Assembly (NCBI GenBank): GCA_020633335.1
Contig: JACKDU010000005.1
Location: 496,001-560,000 of the forward strand
Source of the DNA: Myxococcales bacterium
Lineage (GTDB): Bacteria > Myxococcota_A > Polyangia > Nannocystales > Nannocystaceae
Direction: 5' to 3'
DNA length: 64,000 nt
Shown here: positions 43,708 to 52,451 of the stretch, in pieces
Numbering within the stretch: position 1 is the stretch's first letter
How the letters are laid out: every line of letters begins with the position of its first letter
Notes under the pieces: model-generated
Seen by the model: the letters and a program-made list of their open reading frames with translations, nothing else
The model's database searches: none
Told to the model about the DNA's origin: nothing
Program-made: the position numbers and the translations under genes

Positions 43708-44919
43708 GTGATCAAGAAGCGCCTCAACCTCGCAGACCCGGCGATCCGCGCCGATCCCTACCCGACCTACGCCTACCTCCGCGAGCACGCGCCGGTGATC
43801 GGGGTCAAGCGGGCGATGGTCGGGCAGGTCTGGTACGTCAGCCGCTACGCCGACGTCGAGGCCGCGCTCCGCGATCCGCGGCTGGTCTCGAGTCGGGCCA
43901 ACGTCGGCGACGGCAAGGGCCACCTCCGCTGGTTCCCGAAGAGCATCCGCACCCTCTCGCAGTCGATGATCACCAGCGACGATCCCGAGCACCGCCGCCT
44001 CCGCTCGCTGGTCCACCTCGCCTTCACCCCGCGGATGGTCGAGGCGCTTCGGACCAGCGTCGAGGCGGTGGTCGAGCGCCTCCTGGGCGAGATGGCGGCC
44101 AAGCGCGACGTCGATCTGATCGCCGACTTCGCGCTGCCGGTGCCGCTGACGATCATCTGCGAGATGATGGGGGTGAGCGAGGCCGACCGGGTCGGCTTCC
44201 ACCACCGCACCAACCGCTTCCTCGAGCTCACCGACGCCGGGCCGATCGGCGTGGTCACCGGCCTCCGCAACACGATGGCGATGATCTCCTTCTTCCGCCG
44301 CCTGGTGGCCGAGCACCGCCTGCGGCCGCGGGGGGACCTGGTCGACGCGCTCCTCGCGGCCGAGGCCGAGGGCGATCGCCTGAGCGAGGACGAGGTCGTG
44401 TCGATGATCTTCCTCCTCCTCCTCGCCGGCCACGAGACCACCGTCAACCTGATCGGCAACGGCATGCTCGCGCTCCTCGAGTTCCCGGAGCAGCTCGATC
44501 GGCTGCGGGCGGAGCCCTCGCTGATCGACTCGGCGATCGAGGAGCTCCTACGCTACGGCAACCCGGTCGAGCAGGCGTCGCCGCGCTTCGCCCGCGAGGA
44601 CCTCGAGATCGCCGGCCAGGCGATCCGGCGGGGCGACGTGGTCGCGGCCCTGGTCGCCTCGGCGAACCGCGACCCGGCGGCCTTCGAGCGGCCCGACGAG
44701 CTCGACATCGGCCGCACGCCGAACCGCCACCTCGCCTTCGGGATGGGGATCCACTACTGCCTCGGCGCCCCGCTGGCGCGGATGGAGGGGCGGATCGCGA
44801 TCGGCGCGCTGCTCCAGCGCTTCCCCGAGCTCCGCCTCGCGGTCCCGAAGGAGCGCCTCCGCTGGCGGAGGAGCGTCCACGTCCACAGCCTTCGGGAGCT
44901 CCCGCTCCGGGTCGCGTGA
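43708..44919 (+). CDS. Cytochrome P450, bacterial class I type
   Basis: A 403-residue soluble P450: LLLAGHETTVNL (I-helix), EELLRYGNPV (ExxR), and FGMGIHYCLGAPLAR (heme-binding Cys). Length and motif style are those of CYP107/CYP109-like bacterial enzymes, which take electrons from ferredoxins and often hydroxylate natural products or fatty acids. The start is GTG 43708. It lies 88 bases after the crotonase gene and overlaps the next small gene by one base (TGATG). It is a different subfamily from the P450 at 16810-18174. Confidence 0.93.
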   Translation: MIKKRLNLADPAIRADPYPTYAYLREHAPVIGVKRAMVGQVWYVSRYADVEAALRDPRLVSSRANVGDGKGHLRWFPKSIRTLSQSMITSDDPEHRRLRSLVHLAFTPRMVEALRTSVEAVVERLLGEMAAKRDVDLIADFALPVPLTIICEMMGVSEADRVGFHHRTNRFLELTDAGPIGVVTGLRNTMAMISFFRRLVAEHRLRPRGDLVDALLAAEAEGDRLSEDEVVSMIFLLLLAGHETTVNLIGNGMLALLEFPEQLDRLRAEPSLIDSAIEELLRYGNPVEQASPRFAREDLEIAGQAIRRGDVVAALVASANRDPAAFERPDELDIGRTPNRHLAFGMGIHYCLGAPLARMEGRIAIGALLQRFPELRLAVPKERLRWRRSVHVHSLRELPLRVA

Positions 44920-45266
44920 TGGCGGCGGGCGGCGAGCTCGACGGCTGGATCGCCGACTTCTGGGAGCAGGGGATGGAGGAGGAGCCCTGGCTCATCTTCC
45001 AGGACCGCGCCTTCACCCGCGGCGAGTCCTGGGAGCGCGAGGGGATGCACGTCCTCGCCCCGGGCGGGCGCCTGACGATCTTCGAGGAGGACGGCGCGGT
45101 GCGCTGGTCGGGGGTGCTCCGGGTGCGGCGCCTCGGCCTCTTCGGCCGCTTCGGCCGGCGGACCCTGGCGCCGCCCGGGATCGACGACGCGGCGTGGCGC
45201 GCGTGGTTCCGCCGGCGGCCCGCGCTTCGGGCCCGCTACCGACCGCCGCCGCCGCGTCCGCGCTGA
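44919..45266 (+). CDS. Small hypothetical protein coupled to P450
   Basis: A 115-residue soluble protein whose ATG overlaps the P450 stop codon (TGATG). It is rich in Trp, Glu and Arg (WIADFWEQGMEEEPWLIFQD; RLTIFEEDGAVRWSGVLRVRRL) and ends in a Pro/Arg tail. Strand-like segments in the middle suggest a small beta domain. No known family is recognised. Tight coupling to the P450 suggests a helper role, but nothing further can be said. Confidence 0.68.
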   Translation: MAAGGELDGWIADFWEQGMEEEPWLIFQDRAFTRGESWEREGMHVLAPGGRLTIFEEDGAVRWSGVLRVRRLGLFGRFGRRTLAPPGIDDAAWRAWFRRRPALRARYRPPPPRPR

Positions 45267-45282
45267 TCCGGTGGCGGGCGGA

Positions 45283-46005
45283 TCAGTAGGCCTTCTGGCC
45301 GAGGATGTTGCCGCGGGGGTCGTAGTTGCAGACCCAGATCTCGCCGGCGCCGCAGGTGGCGTAGCCGCAGCCGAGCGCGCTCGTCGACGACCAGACGATC
45401 TGGGTGTAGTGGCCGCAGACCCCGGAGCAGGCGCCGGTCTGCGCGTTGTAGGCGGAGGCCTCGCTGGCCCAGGCCCCGACCGCCGTGGTGACGCTCGCGC
45501 TCGCCTGGCTCGAAGACCAGAAGATGTTCTCGCCGTAGCGCTGCTCGGACGACGGGCGGTGGGCGATCTGGCAGGCGGGATCGGTGGCGAGGGAGTCGGC
45601 CCAGGCCTGGGCGAAGCCGGCGATCTCGTCGCTCCAGACCAGCGGGTCGACGCCGACCGCGGCCCGGAGCTCGTTGTGCTTCGCGGTGATCCCGGTGAGC
45701 TTGCCGTCCTCGGCCCGCGGCTTGGGCTCGGTCGGGACGGCGGCCGGCTCCTGCGCGCCGGCGGGGGCGGGCGAGGTCGCGGACGGGCGCTGGAGCGCGC
45801 CGGCGGCCGCGCTCGGCTTCACGGTGGCGACCTTGTCGATGTCCTTTGAGCCAGGCTTCTTGAGGAGGTCGGCGGGGCGGCGGCCGGCGAGCGCACCGGC
45901 GGCGTCATCAGGGCGAAGGTCGCCGCAGCCGACGACGAGCGCGAGGCCGAGGCCGAGGCCGATGAGCGCGCCGGGCCGCGCGGACGTGCGAACGAGGGGA
46001 GCCAT
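45283..46005 (-). CDS. CAP/SCP-domain lipoprotein
   Basis: A 240-residue lipoprotein (LALVVGCGD, lipobox Cys). A Pro/Ala/Lys-rich linker (residues 45-100) precedes a CAP domain with all four family signatures: KHNELRAAVG, RYGENIFW, CGHYTQIVW and VCNYDPRGNI. The His and Glu of these motifs form the CAP cavity. Bacterial CAP proteins are extracellular and linked to lipid/sterol binding or proteolysis, but the function here is open. Disulfides are expected from the paired Cys. Its 3' end faces the P450 cluster (convergent). Confidence 0.9.
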   Translation of the reverse strand: MAPLVRTSARPGALIGLGLGLALVVGCGDLRPDDAAGALAGRRPADLLKKPGSKDIDKVATVKPSAAAGALQRPSATSPAPAGAQEPAAVPTEPKPRAEDGKLTGITAKHNELRAAVGVDPLVWSDEIAGFAQAWADSLATDPACQIAHRPSSEQRYGENIFWSSSQASASVTTAVGAWASEASAYNAQTGACSGVCGHYTQIVWSSTSALGCGYATCGAGEIWVCNYDPRGNILGQKAY

Positions 46006-46068
46006 CGGGCCACGATAGCACCCGCCGGGCGGGGCCCGCCGGCCGGCTTCGGCGCGCGGCCGCGCGCG

Positions 46069-47271
46069 TCAATCGGCGAGGGCGATCAGGAGCGCGGACA
46101 TGTAGTAGTAGGGCTGGCCGTGGCCGTCGTCGCAGGTCGCTCCGGCGGTGCAGCCGGCGCAGACGCCGAGGTCGGGGCGGCACGAGTTCTCGTACTCGTC
46201 GGTCAGGTAGCGGACCTTGTTGTCGCCGGCCTGGACCTGATCGCTGATGTCGATCGTCCAGGGGATCACGTCGGCGCCCGGGCACCAGCCGGCGCGGGGG
46301 TACTTCCAGGTGCCGTACTGATCCTGGACCGCGGTCTCCTGGCAGTCGTCGCGCCAGATCGTCTTGACCGAGGCGTCCTTGTCGTTGAGCAGGTAGGCGT
46401 GCTCGCGCGGGCAGAACTCGGCGCAGTTGAGGGTGTTGCCGAAGCCGTGGCCGGTGATGTGCGTGCGGAGGTGGTAGCGATCGGCGCCGGCGACCGCGGC
46501 GAAGGTCGCCTCGCTGAGCTGATCCTCGAGCGGCTTTTGGGGGTCGCCGCTGCCGAAGGAGGTGTACCAGAGCGGGATCACCTCGAGCGGCCGCGGGCTC
46601 GGGATCCCGCCGTGGTAGTCGAGGCTCGCGTCGACCAGCCAGCCCTCGCCCTGATCGCTGCCGGGGCCGACCCAGGTGTCGATGAAGACCCGGAAGGTGA
46701 CGTCGCCGCGGAGGAGCGGCGCGAGCTCGGTGAGGTCGAGGGCCCAGCTCGCCGGCAGGCGGTAGGCGGTGATGAAGCGGGCGATCTCGACGTAGCCCTC
46801 GTCCTCGGCGCCCGGCCAGCGGACGACGCCGATCGTCCCGTAGCGGTCCCAGTGATCGCAGAGGCTGTTGGGGCAGCCGAGCGCGAGGTTGAGGGTGATC
46901 TGATCGAACTCGCCGCCGCTCGGGAGGGTGACCGCGACGTCGGCCTGGCGGTGGTTCTCGCCGCCGAAGTAGATGTGCTCGGCGTCGAAGATCGGGATCT
47001 GGGCGTCGTCGCCGGGGATCAGCGGCTCGCCGGTGGTCCCGGTCGCGGCCGTCGCCTCGGTCGCCGCGCTCGCGTCGCTGGTGCCGGTCGCGGCCGCGCC
47101 GGTCGCGTGGGTGCTCGCCTCGGTCGCAGCCGTCGCGTCGGTGGCGGCGACCGAGGTCGATCCGCTGGCCGCGCTGGTCGCCTCGGAGCCGCTCGGGGTC
47201 GTGGTGCAGGCGAGGAGGAGCGACGCCGACGCGGCGAGGCGGAGGAGCGCGTGACCTGACCGAGGGGGCAT
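46069..47271 (-). CDS. Lipoprotein with PNGase F-like domains
   Basis: A 400-residue lipoprotein (LLLACTTT lipobox) with a Ser/Thr/Ala linker up to about residue 80. The rest matches both jelly-roll domains of peptide-N4-(N-acetyl-beta-glucosaminyl)asparagine amidase F: GCPNSLCDHWDRYG, IARFITAYRLP and FIDTWVG in the first; THITGHGFG, NCAEFC, DDCQ, GTWKYPRAGWCPG in the second. PNGase F removes N-glycans from glycoproteins and is secreted. A bacterial surface enzyme acting on eukaryotic glycoproteins would fit a predatory or saprophytic lifestyle. Catalytic residues were not individually verified. Confidence 0.8.
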   Translation of the reverse strand: MPPRSGHALLRLAASASLLLACTTTPSGSEATSAASGSTSVAATDATAATEASTHATGAAATGTSDASAATEATAATGTTGEPLIPGDDAQIPIFDAEHIYFGGENHRQADVAVTLPSGGEFDQITLNLALGCPNSLCDHWDRYGTIGVVRWPGAEDEGYVEIARFITAYRLPASWALDLTELAPLLRGDVTFRVFIDTWVGPGSDQGEGWLVDASLDYHGGIPSPRPLEVIPLWYTSFGSGDPQKPLEDQLSEATFAAVAGADRYHLRTHITGHGFGNTLNCAEFCPREHAYLLNDKDASVKTIWRDDCQETAVQDQYGTWKYPRAGWCPGADVIPWTIDISDQVQAGDNKVRYLTDEYENSCRPDLGVCAGCTAGATCDDGHGQPYYYMSALLIALAD

Positions 47272-47382
47272 GGCCCAGGATAGACAGCGAGGCGGCGCGG
47301 GCTCAAGCGGCGCCGCGTGAGCCCTCGGGCCGGGTCGCGGGCGGGGAGGGGATTCCCCCGGATCGGTCGGGCAAACGACGGA

Positions 47383-48342
47383 TCAGCCGAGGAGGTCGAC
47401 GAAGGCCTTCGCCGGATCGATCGCGCCATCGTCGACGAGGCCGAGCGCGACGAGCTGATCGGCGAGCGTCGACCAGCGCCCCAGGGTCATCGACCCGAGC
47501 GGCGCGCCGGCGGGCGGGGTGGCGAGGGGCGCGAGCGCGGCGGCGCCGCGGGCGAGGAGGTCGGGATCCATCTCCGGGTTGCGGGCGGCGATCTCGGCGT
47601 TGGTCGCAGCGGGGTCGCGGAGGTAGTGCTCCCAGCCGCGCTGGACGGCGCGGGCGATCGCCTGCAGGCGCGGGCGATCGGCGAGGCGATCCTCGGCGCA
47701 GACCAGGAGCGACGCGTAGGGGTCGAAGCCGAGCTCGGAGACCATCAGGCAGCGGCCGGCGCCGCCGCGCTGGGCGACCACCAGGGGCTCGGAGAAGACG
47801 TAGGCCTGCTGGGCGAGGCCGGGGTCGGCGAGGAAGGGGGCGACGGAGCCGGTGTAGGGGACGACGGTCGCGGCCTTGAGGTCGACCTCGCGGCGGAGGA
47901 AGTGGGCGAAGGGCTCGCGGACCGCCATCGCCAGCGTCGTCGCCCGGCCGAGATCGGCGAGGCGCTCGATCCCGCTCCCCTCGTGGACCAGGACGCAGCG
48001 CGGGTTGTGCTGGAGGGCGGCGAAGAGGGCGACCACCGGCGCCTTCTGGGCGCGGGCGAGGAGGAGCTCGGAGGCGTCGGCGACCCCGAGGTCGCCGCGG
48101 CCGCTGGCGATCTGCGGGAGCACCGGCGCGTCCGGGCGGCCGGCGATGATCTCGACCTCGAGGCCGGCCTCGGCGAAGTAGCCGTGGACCTGGGCCGCGA
48201 AGAAGCCGCCGTGCTCGACCTCCGGGAACCAGTTGAGGAGGAGGCGGAGGGGGCCGCCGGCGGCCTCCTGACGGCGGCAGCCGGCGGCGGCGAGGGGGGC
48301 CGAGAGGAGGGCTGCGAGGGTCGTGCGGCGCGCGAGCGGCAT
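47383..48342 (-). CDS. ABC transporter substrate-binding lipoprotein, NMT1/Thi5-like
   Basis: A 319-residue protein. It begins with a twin-Arg-containing signal (ARRTTLAALLSAPLAAAGC, lipobox Cys), so it is possibly a Tat-exported lipoprotein. LLLNWFPEVEHGGFFAAQVHGYFAEAGLEVEI is the N-terminal signature of the NMT1/Thi5-like family, whose members bind thiamine pyrimidine precursors (ThiY) or aliphatic sulfonates/nitrate. Its ATPase and permease (51558-52328, 50773-51561) lie upstream on the same strand, split off by the gene at 48480-50636. No TPP riboswitch is visible before this gene or before the ATPase. The ligand is therefore uncertain. Confidence 0.85.
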   Translation of the reverse strand: MPLARRTTLAALLSAPLAAAGCRRQEAAGGPLRLLLNWFPEVEHGGFFAAQVHGYFAEAGLEVEIIAGRPDAPVLPQIASGRGDLGVADASELLLARAQKAPVVALFAALQHNPRCVLVHEGSGIERLADLGRATTLAMAVREPFAHFLRREVDLKAATVVPYTGSVAPFLADPGLAQQAYVFSEPLVVAQRGGAGRCLMVSELGFDPYASLLVCAEDRLADRPRLQAIARAVQRGWEHYLRDPAATNAEIAARNPEMDPDLLARGAAALAPLATPPAGAPLGSMTLGRWSTLADQLVALGLVDDGAIDPAKAFVDLLG

Positions 48343-48453
48343 CGTCGAGGCCTCGCGTATACCGGCGGGCGCGCGCGGGCGCAAGCCGGCCGGGGCGGCG
48401 GGGCGACGGCGGCCGGCCGGGCTCCGATCCCCGGGAAATGATAGGTGTCTAGT

Positions 48454-48473
48454 TGGACATGTCCATGTGGACA
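48454..48473. promoter_or_regulatory. Three TGGACA half-sites, candidate operator
   Basis: TGGACATGTCCA at 48454-48465 is a perfect 12-base palindrome (two facing TGGACA half-sites), and a third direct TGGACA lies at 48468-48473. It sits in the 137-base interval upstream of the substrate-binding protein gene and just after the stop of the 48480-50636 gene, in a locally AT-richer patch. It may be a repressor site controlling the binding protein separately from the transporter genes. Confidence 0.4.
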
Positions 48474-48479
48474 GTCGTT

Positions 48480-50636
48480 CTAGGCGCGGACGGAGATCGG
48501 CCGGAGCCAGCGGAGGGGCGCCGCCGCCGAGCCGAGGGCGGCGACGGCGAGGGTGAGGAAGCCGCTCCCCGGGCGGATCCCCCGGCAACGGACGATGACC
48601 TCGATGTGGCTGGCGGCGAGCGCCTCGGCGGCCGCCCGCTCCTCGCTGGCGGTGATCGGCGGCGGCTCAAAGGGGACCAGGACGCCGGCCGGGAGGGCGA
48701 GCGCGGGCAGGACCGCGGTCCGCATGCCCGACTCGCCGAGGGCGAATTCGACGACCTGGCCGTTGCCCTCGACCTCGAGGAGCTGGACGAGGCCGCGGGC
48801 GATCGCCTCGCCGCCGATCGCCACCCGGAGCCCGCGGCTCGCCCGGCCGACCGAGCGGAGGCGGAGCGTGAGCTCGTAGGGGGCGCCGACCCGGGCCTGC
48901 CAGCCGGGGGTCGGCGGGCCGCCGAGCGCGACCGCGATCGCCGGCGCGGCCGAGGAGCGGAGCGGGAGCTCCGAGAGCTCGCCCGCGCGTGGGGCGTCGG
49001 TCGGGGTCGCGGGCGGCCCGGGCGGAGGGGGCGGCGTGTGCTTCGGGAGCGGGAGCTGCTGCGCGGGGGGCTTCGCGGCGGGGGTGGTGGCGACGGTGAG
49101 CGGCGTCGGCGTGGGCTCGGCGCTCGCGTCGGTCGCGACCTCGGCTTCGGCCGTGACCTCGGGCTCGACGATCGCGCCTTCGGTGTGTGTGGGGCTCGCT
49201 GCCGGCGTGGGTGCTTCGTCGGCGGCTTCGGCCGTCTTGGGCGCGGGCTCGACGTCGTCGGCCGTCGCTCTTGTCTCGGCGACGACGACGGCGGCGGCTT
49301 CGGGGGCGTCGTGGGAGTCCGCGGTGACGTCGGGCTCGACCGCAGGCGTGGTGTCGGCGGCGCCGCCATGCGAAGGCTCGGGCGGAGCGCCGGCGTCCTC
49401 GACCTCGGGTTCGGGCGTGGCGGCACTGAGCTCCGCGGGCTCGTCCAGCCGCTGCTCGGTGTCCTCGACCTGGGCCTCCTGCGACGCGACCTCGTCCGCT
49501 GCGGCCTCGACCTCGGTGACGCGCTCGCCCTCGTCAGCGGGGGGCTCGCTCGCGTCGACGAGACTCTCGTTCTCGACCTCGTCGGCTGCGCCTTCGCCTT
49601 CGACCGCGGGTGCCGCGACCTCGTCGCTTGCGCCTTCGCCCTCGTCCGCGGGCGCCTCGCCCTCGTCCGCAGCGACCGCGGCGCTCTCGTCCTCGTCCTC
49701 CTCCATCCGATCTGTCTTCAAAGACAGAAGATCAACCGGCGGCGCGAGGGTCAGCCCCTCCTCGTCGAGGACCCCGCGGATCAGCGCCGCGCCGTCGCTC
49801 AGCGCGAGGTGGCCGTCGTCGCCGAGGGCCGCGAGGCGGGCCCGGAGGGGGAGGGCGGCCGAGGGGCTCGCGGCGGCGAGGTCGGGGAGGCGGAGGAGGT
49901 GGACCTGATCGCCCTCGGCCGCGTCGTGCTCGACGAGGACCGCCCGGCCGGCGGCGACCAGCGCCGGCGCGGCCCCGAAGGCCGCGCGCTGGCCGAGGAT
50001 CGTCCCGTCGTCGGCGCAGTGGACCAGCGCCGCCGGGCCCTCGTCCTTGATCAGCGTGATCAGGACGCCGGTCGCGGTCGGCGTCGCGTAGAGGCGGACG
50101 TCGTCCTCGATCGGCAGGCGGAGCAGCGCCGGCGCCCCCGCGAGGCCGCGGAAGAGGGCGACGACGCCGGTGTGGAGGCAGGTGACGGCGAGGGCGTCGG
50201 CGCCGGCGCTGAGGCGGAGGGCGCCGCGGACCGGCACCATCTTGCGGGCCCGCGAGCGCGGCGCCTTGCCCGACCATACCAGTCCCTTGGGCCAGGTTAC
50301 AGAGGTCGCGCCCTTGGTGGTCAGCTCGACGCTCGCCGACCAGGGACCGGCGAGCGCGTCACCGACGACGAGGATCGCCTTCCCCCCCTCGGCGGCGAGG
50401 GCCGCGATCGGGCCGTCCGGGAGGCGGACCGCGTCGATGAGCTCGGAGCGGGCGTCGGCGGCCTCGATCGCCGCCGCGTCGGCGAGGCCGGCGAAGGGCT
50501 CGAGCTCGCGGCGGTGGGGCGGCTGGGCGAGCTCCTGGCGCCGCGGCTCGCCGTCCGCGTCGATGATCACCCGGACGCCGCCGTCGTCGGTCGGGATCTC
50601 GATCGCGCAAGCACCGTCCTGCCACCAGAGCCGCAT
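48480..50636 (-). CDS. Large protein with propeller-like N-terminus and acidic low-complexity centre
   Basis: A 718-residue protein without signal peptide. Residues 1-310 show repeated strand pairs (AALAAEGGKAILVVGDALAG; VRLYATPTATGVLITLIKD) as in beta-propellers. Residues about 315-545 are almost entirely Glu/Ala/Asp/Pro/Thr with repeats such as EGEGAADEVE and PADEGE, and are probably disordered. A Pro-rich run precedes a C-terminal beta-rich domain (YELTLRLRSVGRASRGLRVAIGGEAI) ending at WLRPISVRA. I do not recognise the family. Although placed between transporter genes, its intracellular prediction does not suggest a transport role. Long open frames opposite its low-complexity region are shadows. 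Confidence 0.68.
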   Translation of the reverse strand: MRLWWQDGACAIEIPTDDGGVRVIIDADGEPRRQELAQPPHRRELEPFAGLADAAAIEAADARSELIDAVRLPDGPIAALAAEGGKAILVVGDALAGPWSASVELTTKGATSVTWPKGLVWSGKAPRSRARKMVPVRGALRLSAGADALAVTCLHTGVVALFRGLAGAPALLRLPIEDDVRLYATPTATGVLITLIKDEGPAALVHCADDGTILGQRAAFGAAPALVAAGRAVLVEHDAAEGDQVHLLRLPDLAAASPSAALPLRARLAALGDDGHLALSDGAALIRGVLDEEGLTLAPPVDLLSLKTDRMEEDEDESAAVAADEGEAPADEGEGASDEVAAPAVEGEGAADEVENESLVDASEPPADEGERVTEVEAAADEVASQEAQVEDTEQRLDEPAELSAATPEPEVEDAGAPPEPSHGGAADTTPAVEPDVTADSHDAPEAAAVVVAETRATADDVEPAPKTAEAADEAPTPAASPTHTEGAIVEPEVTAEAEVATDASAEPTPTPLTVATTPAAKPPAQQLPLPKHTPPPPPGPPATPTDAPRAGELSELPLRSSAAPAIAVALGGPPTPGWQARVGAPYELTLRLRSVGRASRGLRVAIGGEAIARGLVQLLEVEGNGQVVEFALGESGMRTAVLPALALPAGVLVPFEPPPITASEERAAAEALAASHIEVIVRCRGIRPGSGFLTLAVAALGSAAAPLRWLRPISVRA

Positions 50637-50772
50637 GGCTCCGATCTATCACCCCGGCCGCGGGGCCGCGACGCTTTGTCGAGGCCGCGCGGGCGCGCGC
50701 CGGGCCGCGTCCGCGCGCGCGCGCGCGGGCGGGCGCCGGTGCGCGGGGCGCGCGGGCGGCCGGCGGCGGCGC

Positions 50773-51561
50773 TCAGCGCTCGATCTCGCGGCTCCGCCAG
50801 CGGCGGAGGACGGCCGCGCCGATCAGCGAGACCGCGCCGAAGGTGGCGAGGCCGAGGAGGGTCGACGCGAGGATCGCCGCGAAGAGGTAGTCGGTGCGGA
50901 GCTGCCCCGAGGTGACGATGATCAGGTAGCCGAGCCCGTACTCGTCGGCGCCGTAGCCCGCGAAGAACTCGCCGACGATCGCCCCGATCACCGCGAGGCC
51001 GCTGGCGATCCGGGCGCCGCTGACGACGTGGGGGATCGACCCCGGGAGGCGGAGCTTCAGCATGATCTGCCAGCGCGACGCGCCGTAGAAGGTGAAGAGA
51101 TCGAGGAGCTGGGGATCGACGCGGGTGAGGCCGGTGGTCGCGGCGGAGATCACCGGGAAGAGCGAGACGATGAGCGCGACCAGGGCGACGCTGGCGAAGC
51201 CGGTGCCGAACCAGATCACGATGAGCGGGGCGATCGCCACCACCGGCACGGTCTGCAGGAAGATCGCGTAGGGGTAGAAGGCCCGGGCGATCCACCGCGA
51301 GTTGGCGAAGGCGAGGGCGACCAGCGAGCCCAGCACCAGGCTGGCCCCGAGGCCAGCGAGCGCGCCGGCGGCGGTGAGGAGGGTCGACCAGGCGATCGTG
51401 TCGGCATGCTCGATCCCCGCGCGGGCGACCGCGATCGGCGAGGGGACGAGGTAGGGCGGGAGCTCGAGGGCGACGCAGAGGAGCTCCCAGAGGAGGACGA
51501 CGACCGCGAAGAGCGCGATCGGCGGGCCGACGACGCCCGCTGCCCGGCCGAGCGGGCTCAT
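50773..51561 (-). CDS. ABC transporter permease (SsuC/ThiX/TauC-like)
   Basis: A 262-residue integral membrane protein with six hydrophobic segments and a typical BPD-transporter inner-membrane coupling segment (LDLFTFYGASRWQIMLKLRLPGSIPHVVSG, with the EAA-like GA...L.....P). It resembles permeases for nitrate/sulfonate/taurine or thiamine precursors. ATG 51561 overlaps the ATPase stop by four bases (ATGA). It works with the ATPase at 51558-52328 and presumably with the NMT1-like binding protein. Confidence 0.88.
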   Translation of the reverse strand: MSPLGRAAGVVGPPIALFAVVVLLWELLCVALELPPYLVPSPIAVARAGIEHADTIAWSTLLTAAGALAGLGASLVLGSLVALAFANSRWIARAFYPYAIFLQTVPVVAIAPLIVIWFGTGFASVALVALIVSLFPVISAATTGLTRVDPQLLDLFTFYGASRWQIMLKLRLPGSIPHVVSGARIASGLAVIGAIVGEFFAGYGADEYGLGYLIIVTSGQLRTDYLFAAILASTLLGLATFGAVSLIGAAVLRRWRSREIER

Positions 51562-52328
51562 CGCGGCGCCTCCGCGGACCCGAGGTGGCGCTCGAGCGCG
51601 GCGACGTGGGCGAGGATCGCCGGCCCCTCGGGGCCGTCGAGGGGCCGCGGCCGCGGGAGATCGATCGCCAGCGAGGCGACGATCCGCCCGGGGCTCTCGC
51701 CCATCACGATCACCCGCGTCGCCAGGGTGACCGCCTCGAGGAGGCTGTGGGTGATCATCAGGCCGGTCCAGCGATCGCGCTCCCAGAGGGCGACGAGCGT
51801 GTCGTTGAGGCGGCGGCGGCCGAGCTCGTCGAGGGCGCCGAAGGGCTCGTCGAGGAGGAGGAGCTCGGGGCGGGTGACGAGCGCGCGGGCGAGGGAGGCC
51901 CGCATCTTCATGCCGCCGGAGAGCTCGTCCGGGTAGGCCCGGGCGGCGTCCGCGAGGCCGACCTGGGCGAGCGCCTGGGCGACCGCCGGCGCCCGCTCGG
52001 CCGGCGGGCGGCCGAGGAGCTCGAGCGGGAGGCCGACGTTGTCGGCGACCCGGCGCCAGGGGAGGAGGCTCGGGTCCTGGAAGACGAAGGCGTCGCCCTG
52101 GCGCTCGCGGCGGGCGTCGAGCGGGCTCTTGCCGGCGATCTCGAGGGTCCCGCCGGTGAAGGGCACGAGCCCGGCGATCGCCCGCAGGAGCGTCGACTTC
52201 CCGCACCCGGAGGGGCCGACGAGGGCGACCAGCTCGCCGCGCGTCACCTCGAGATCGACGCCCGCGAGGGCGACGACGCCGCTCGGGTAGCGGAGGTGGA
52301 GATCGCGGGCGAGGACCAGCGGGCGCAC
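51558..52328 (-). CDS. ABC transporter ATP-binding protein (SsuB/ThiZ/TauB-like)
   Basis: A 256-residue ABC ATPase: GPSGCGKST (Walker A, about 39-47), a Q-loop in VFQDPSLLPWR, the signature LSGGMKMR, LLLDEPFGALDE (Walker B plus D-loop) and the switch His in ITHSLLEAV. The VFQDPSLLPW and GALD features are typical of the nitrate/sulfonate/taurine family. The start at GTG 52328 is the best fit; another GTG lies 18 bases upstream. It is the first gene of the transporter operon and diverges from the acylase gene over 123 bases. Confidence 0.9.
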   Translation of the reverse strand: MRPLVLARDLHLRYPSGVVALAGVDLEVTRGELVALVGPSGCGKSTLLRAIAGLVPFTGGTLEIAGKSPLDARRERQGDAFVFQDPSLLPWRRVADNVGLPLELLGRPPAERAPAVAQALAQVGLADAARAYPDELSGGMKMRASLARALVTRPELLLLDEPFGALDELGRRRLNDTLVALWERDRWTGLMITHSLLEAVTLATRVIVMGESPGRIVASLAIDLPRPRPLDGPEGPAILAHVAALERHLGSAEAPR

Positions 52329-52451
52329 GCGACGGGAACCTAGCACGGGCCGCGGACCTCCGCGGACCTCCGCGGCCTCCGGGGCCGGCCGCCGGCGCAG
52401 ATCGCCGACGATTGCCAGCCGCGCGGCGCTGCGCGACCATCCGCCAGAGCC

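Noticed and set aside
50680..50772. GC-only low-complexity tract as a possible functional element
   Set aside because: It is a run of alternating GC dinucleotides between genes; it may form secondary structure or end transcription, but no specific pattern supports a call.
52355..52385. Short tandem repeat of CGCGGACCTC units
   Set aside because: About two and a half copies between divergent genes; too short and too simple in composition to interpret.
47383..52450. TPP riboswitch for the Thi5/NMT1-like transporter
   Set aside because: I looked before the binding protein and the ATPase for the CTGAGA and related conserved segments and did not see them.
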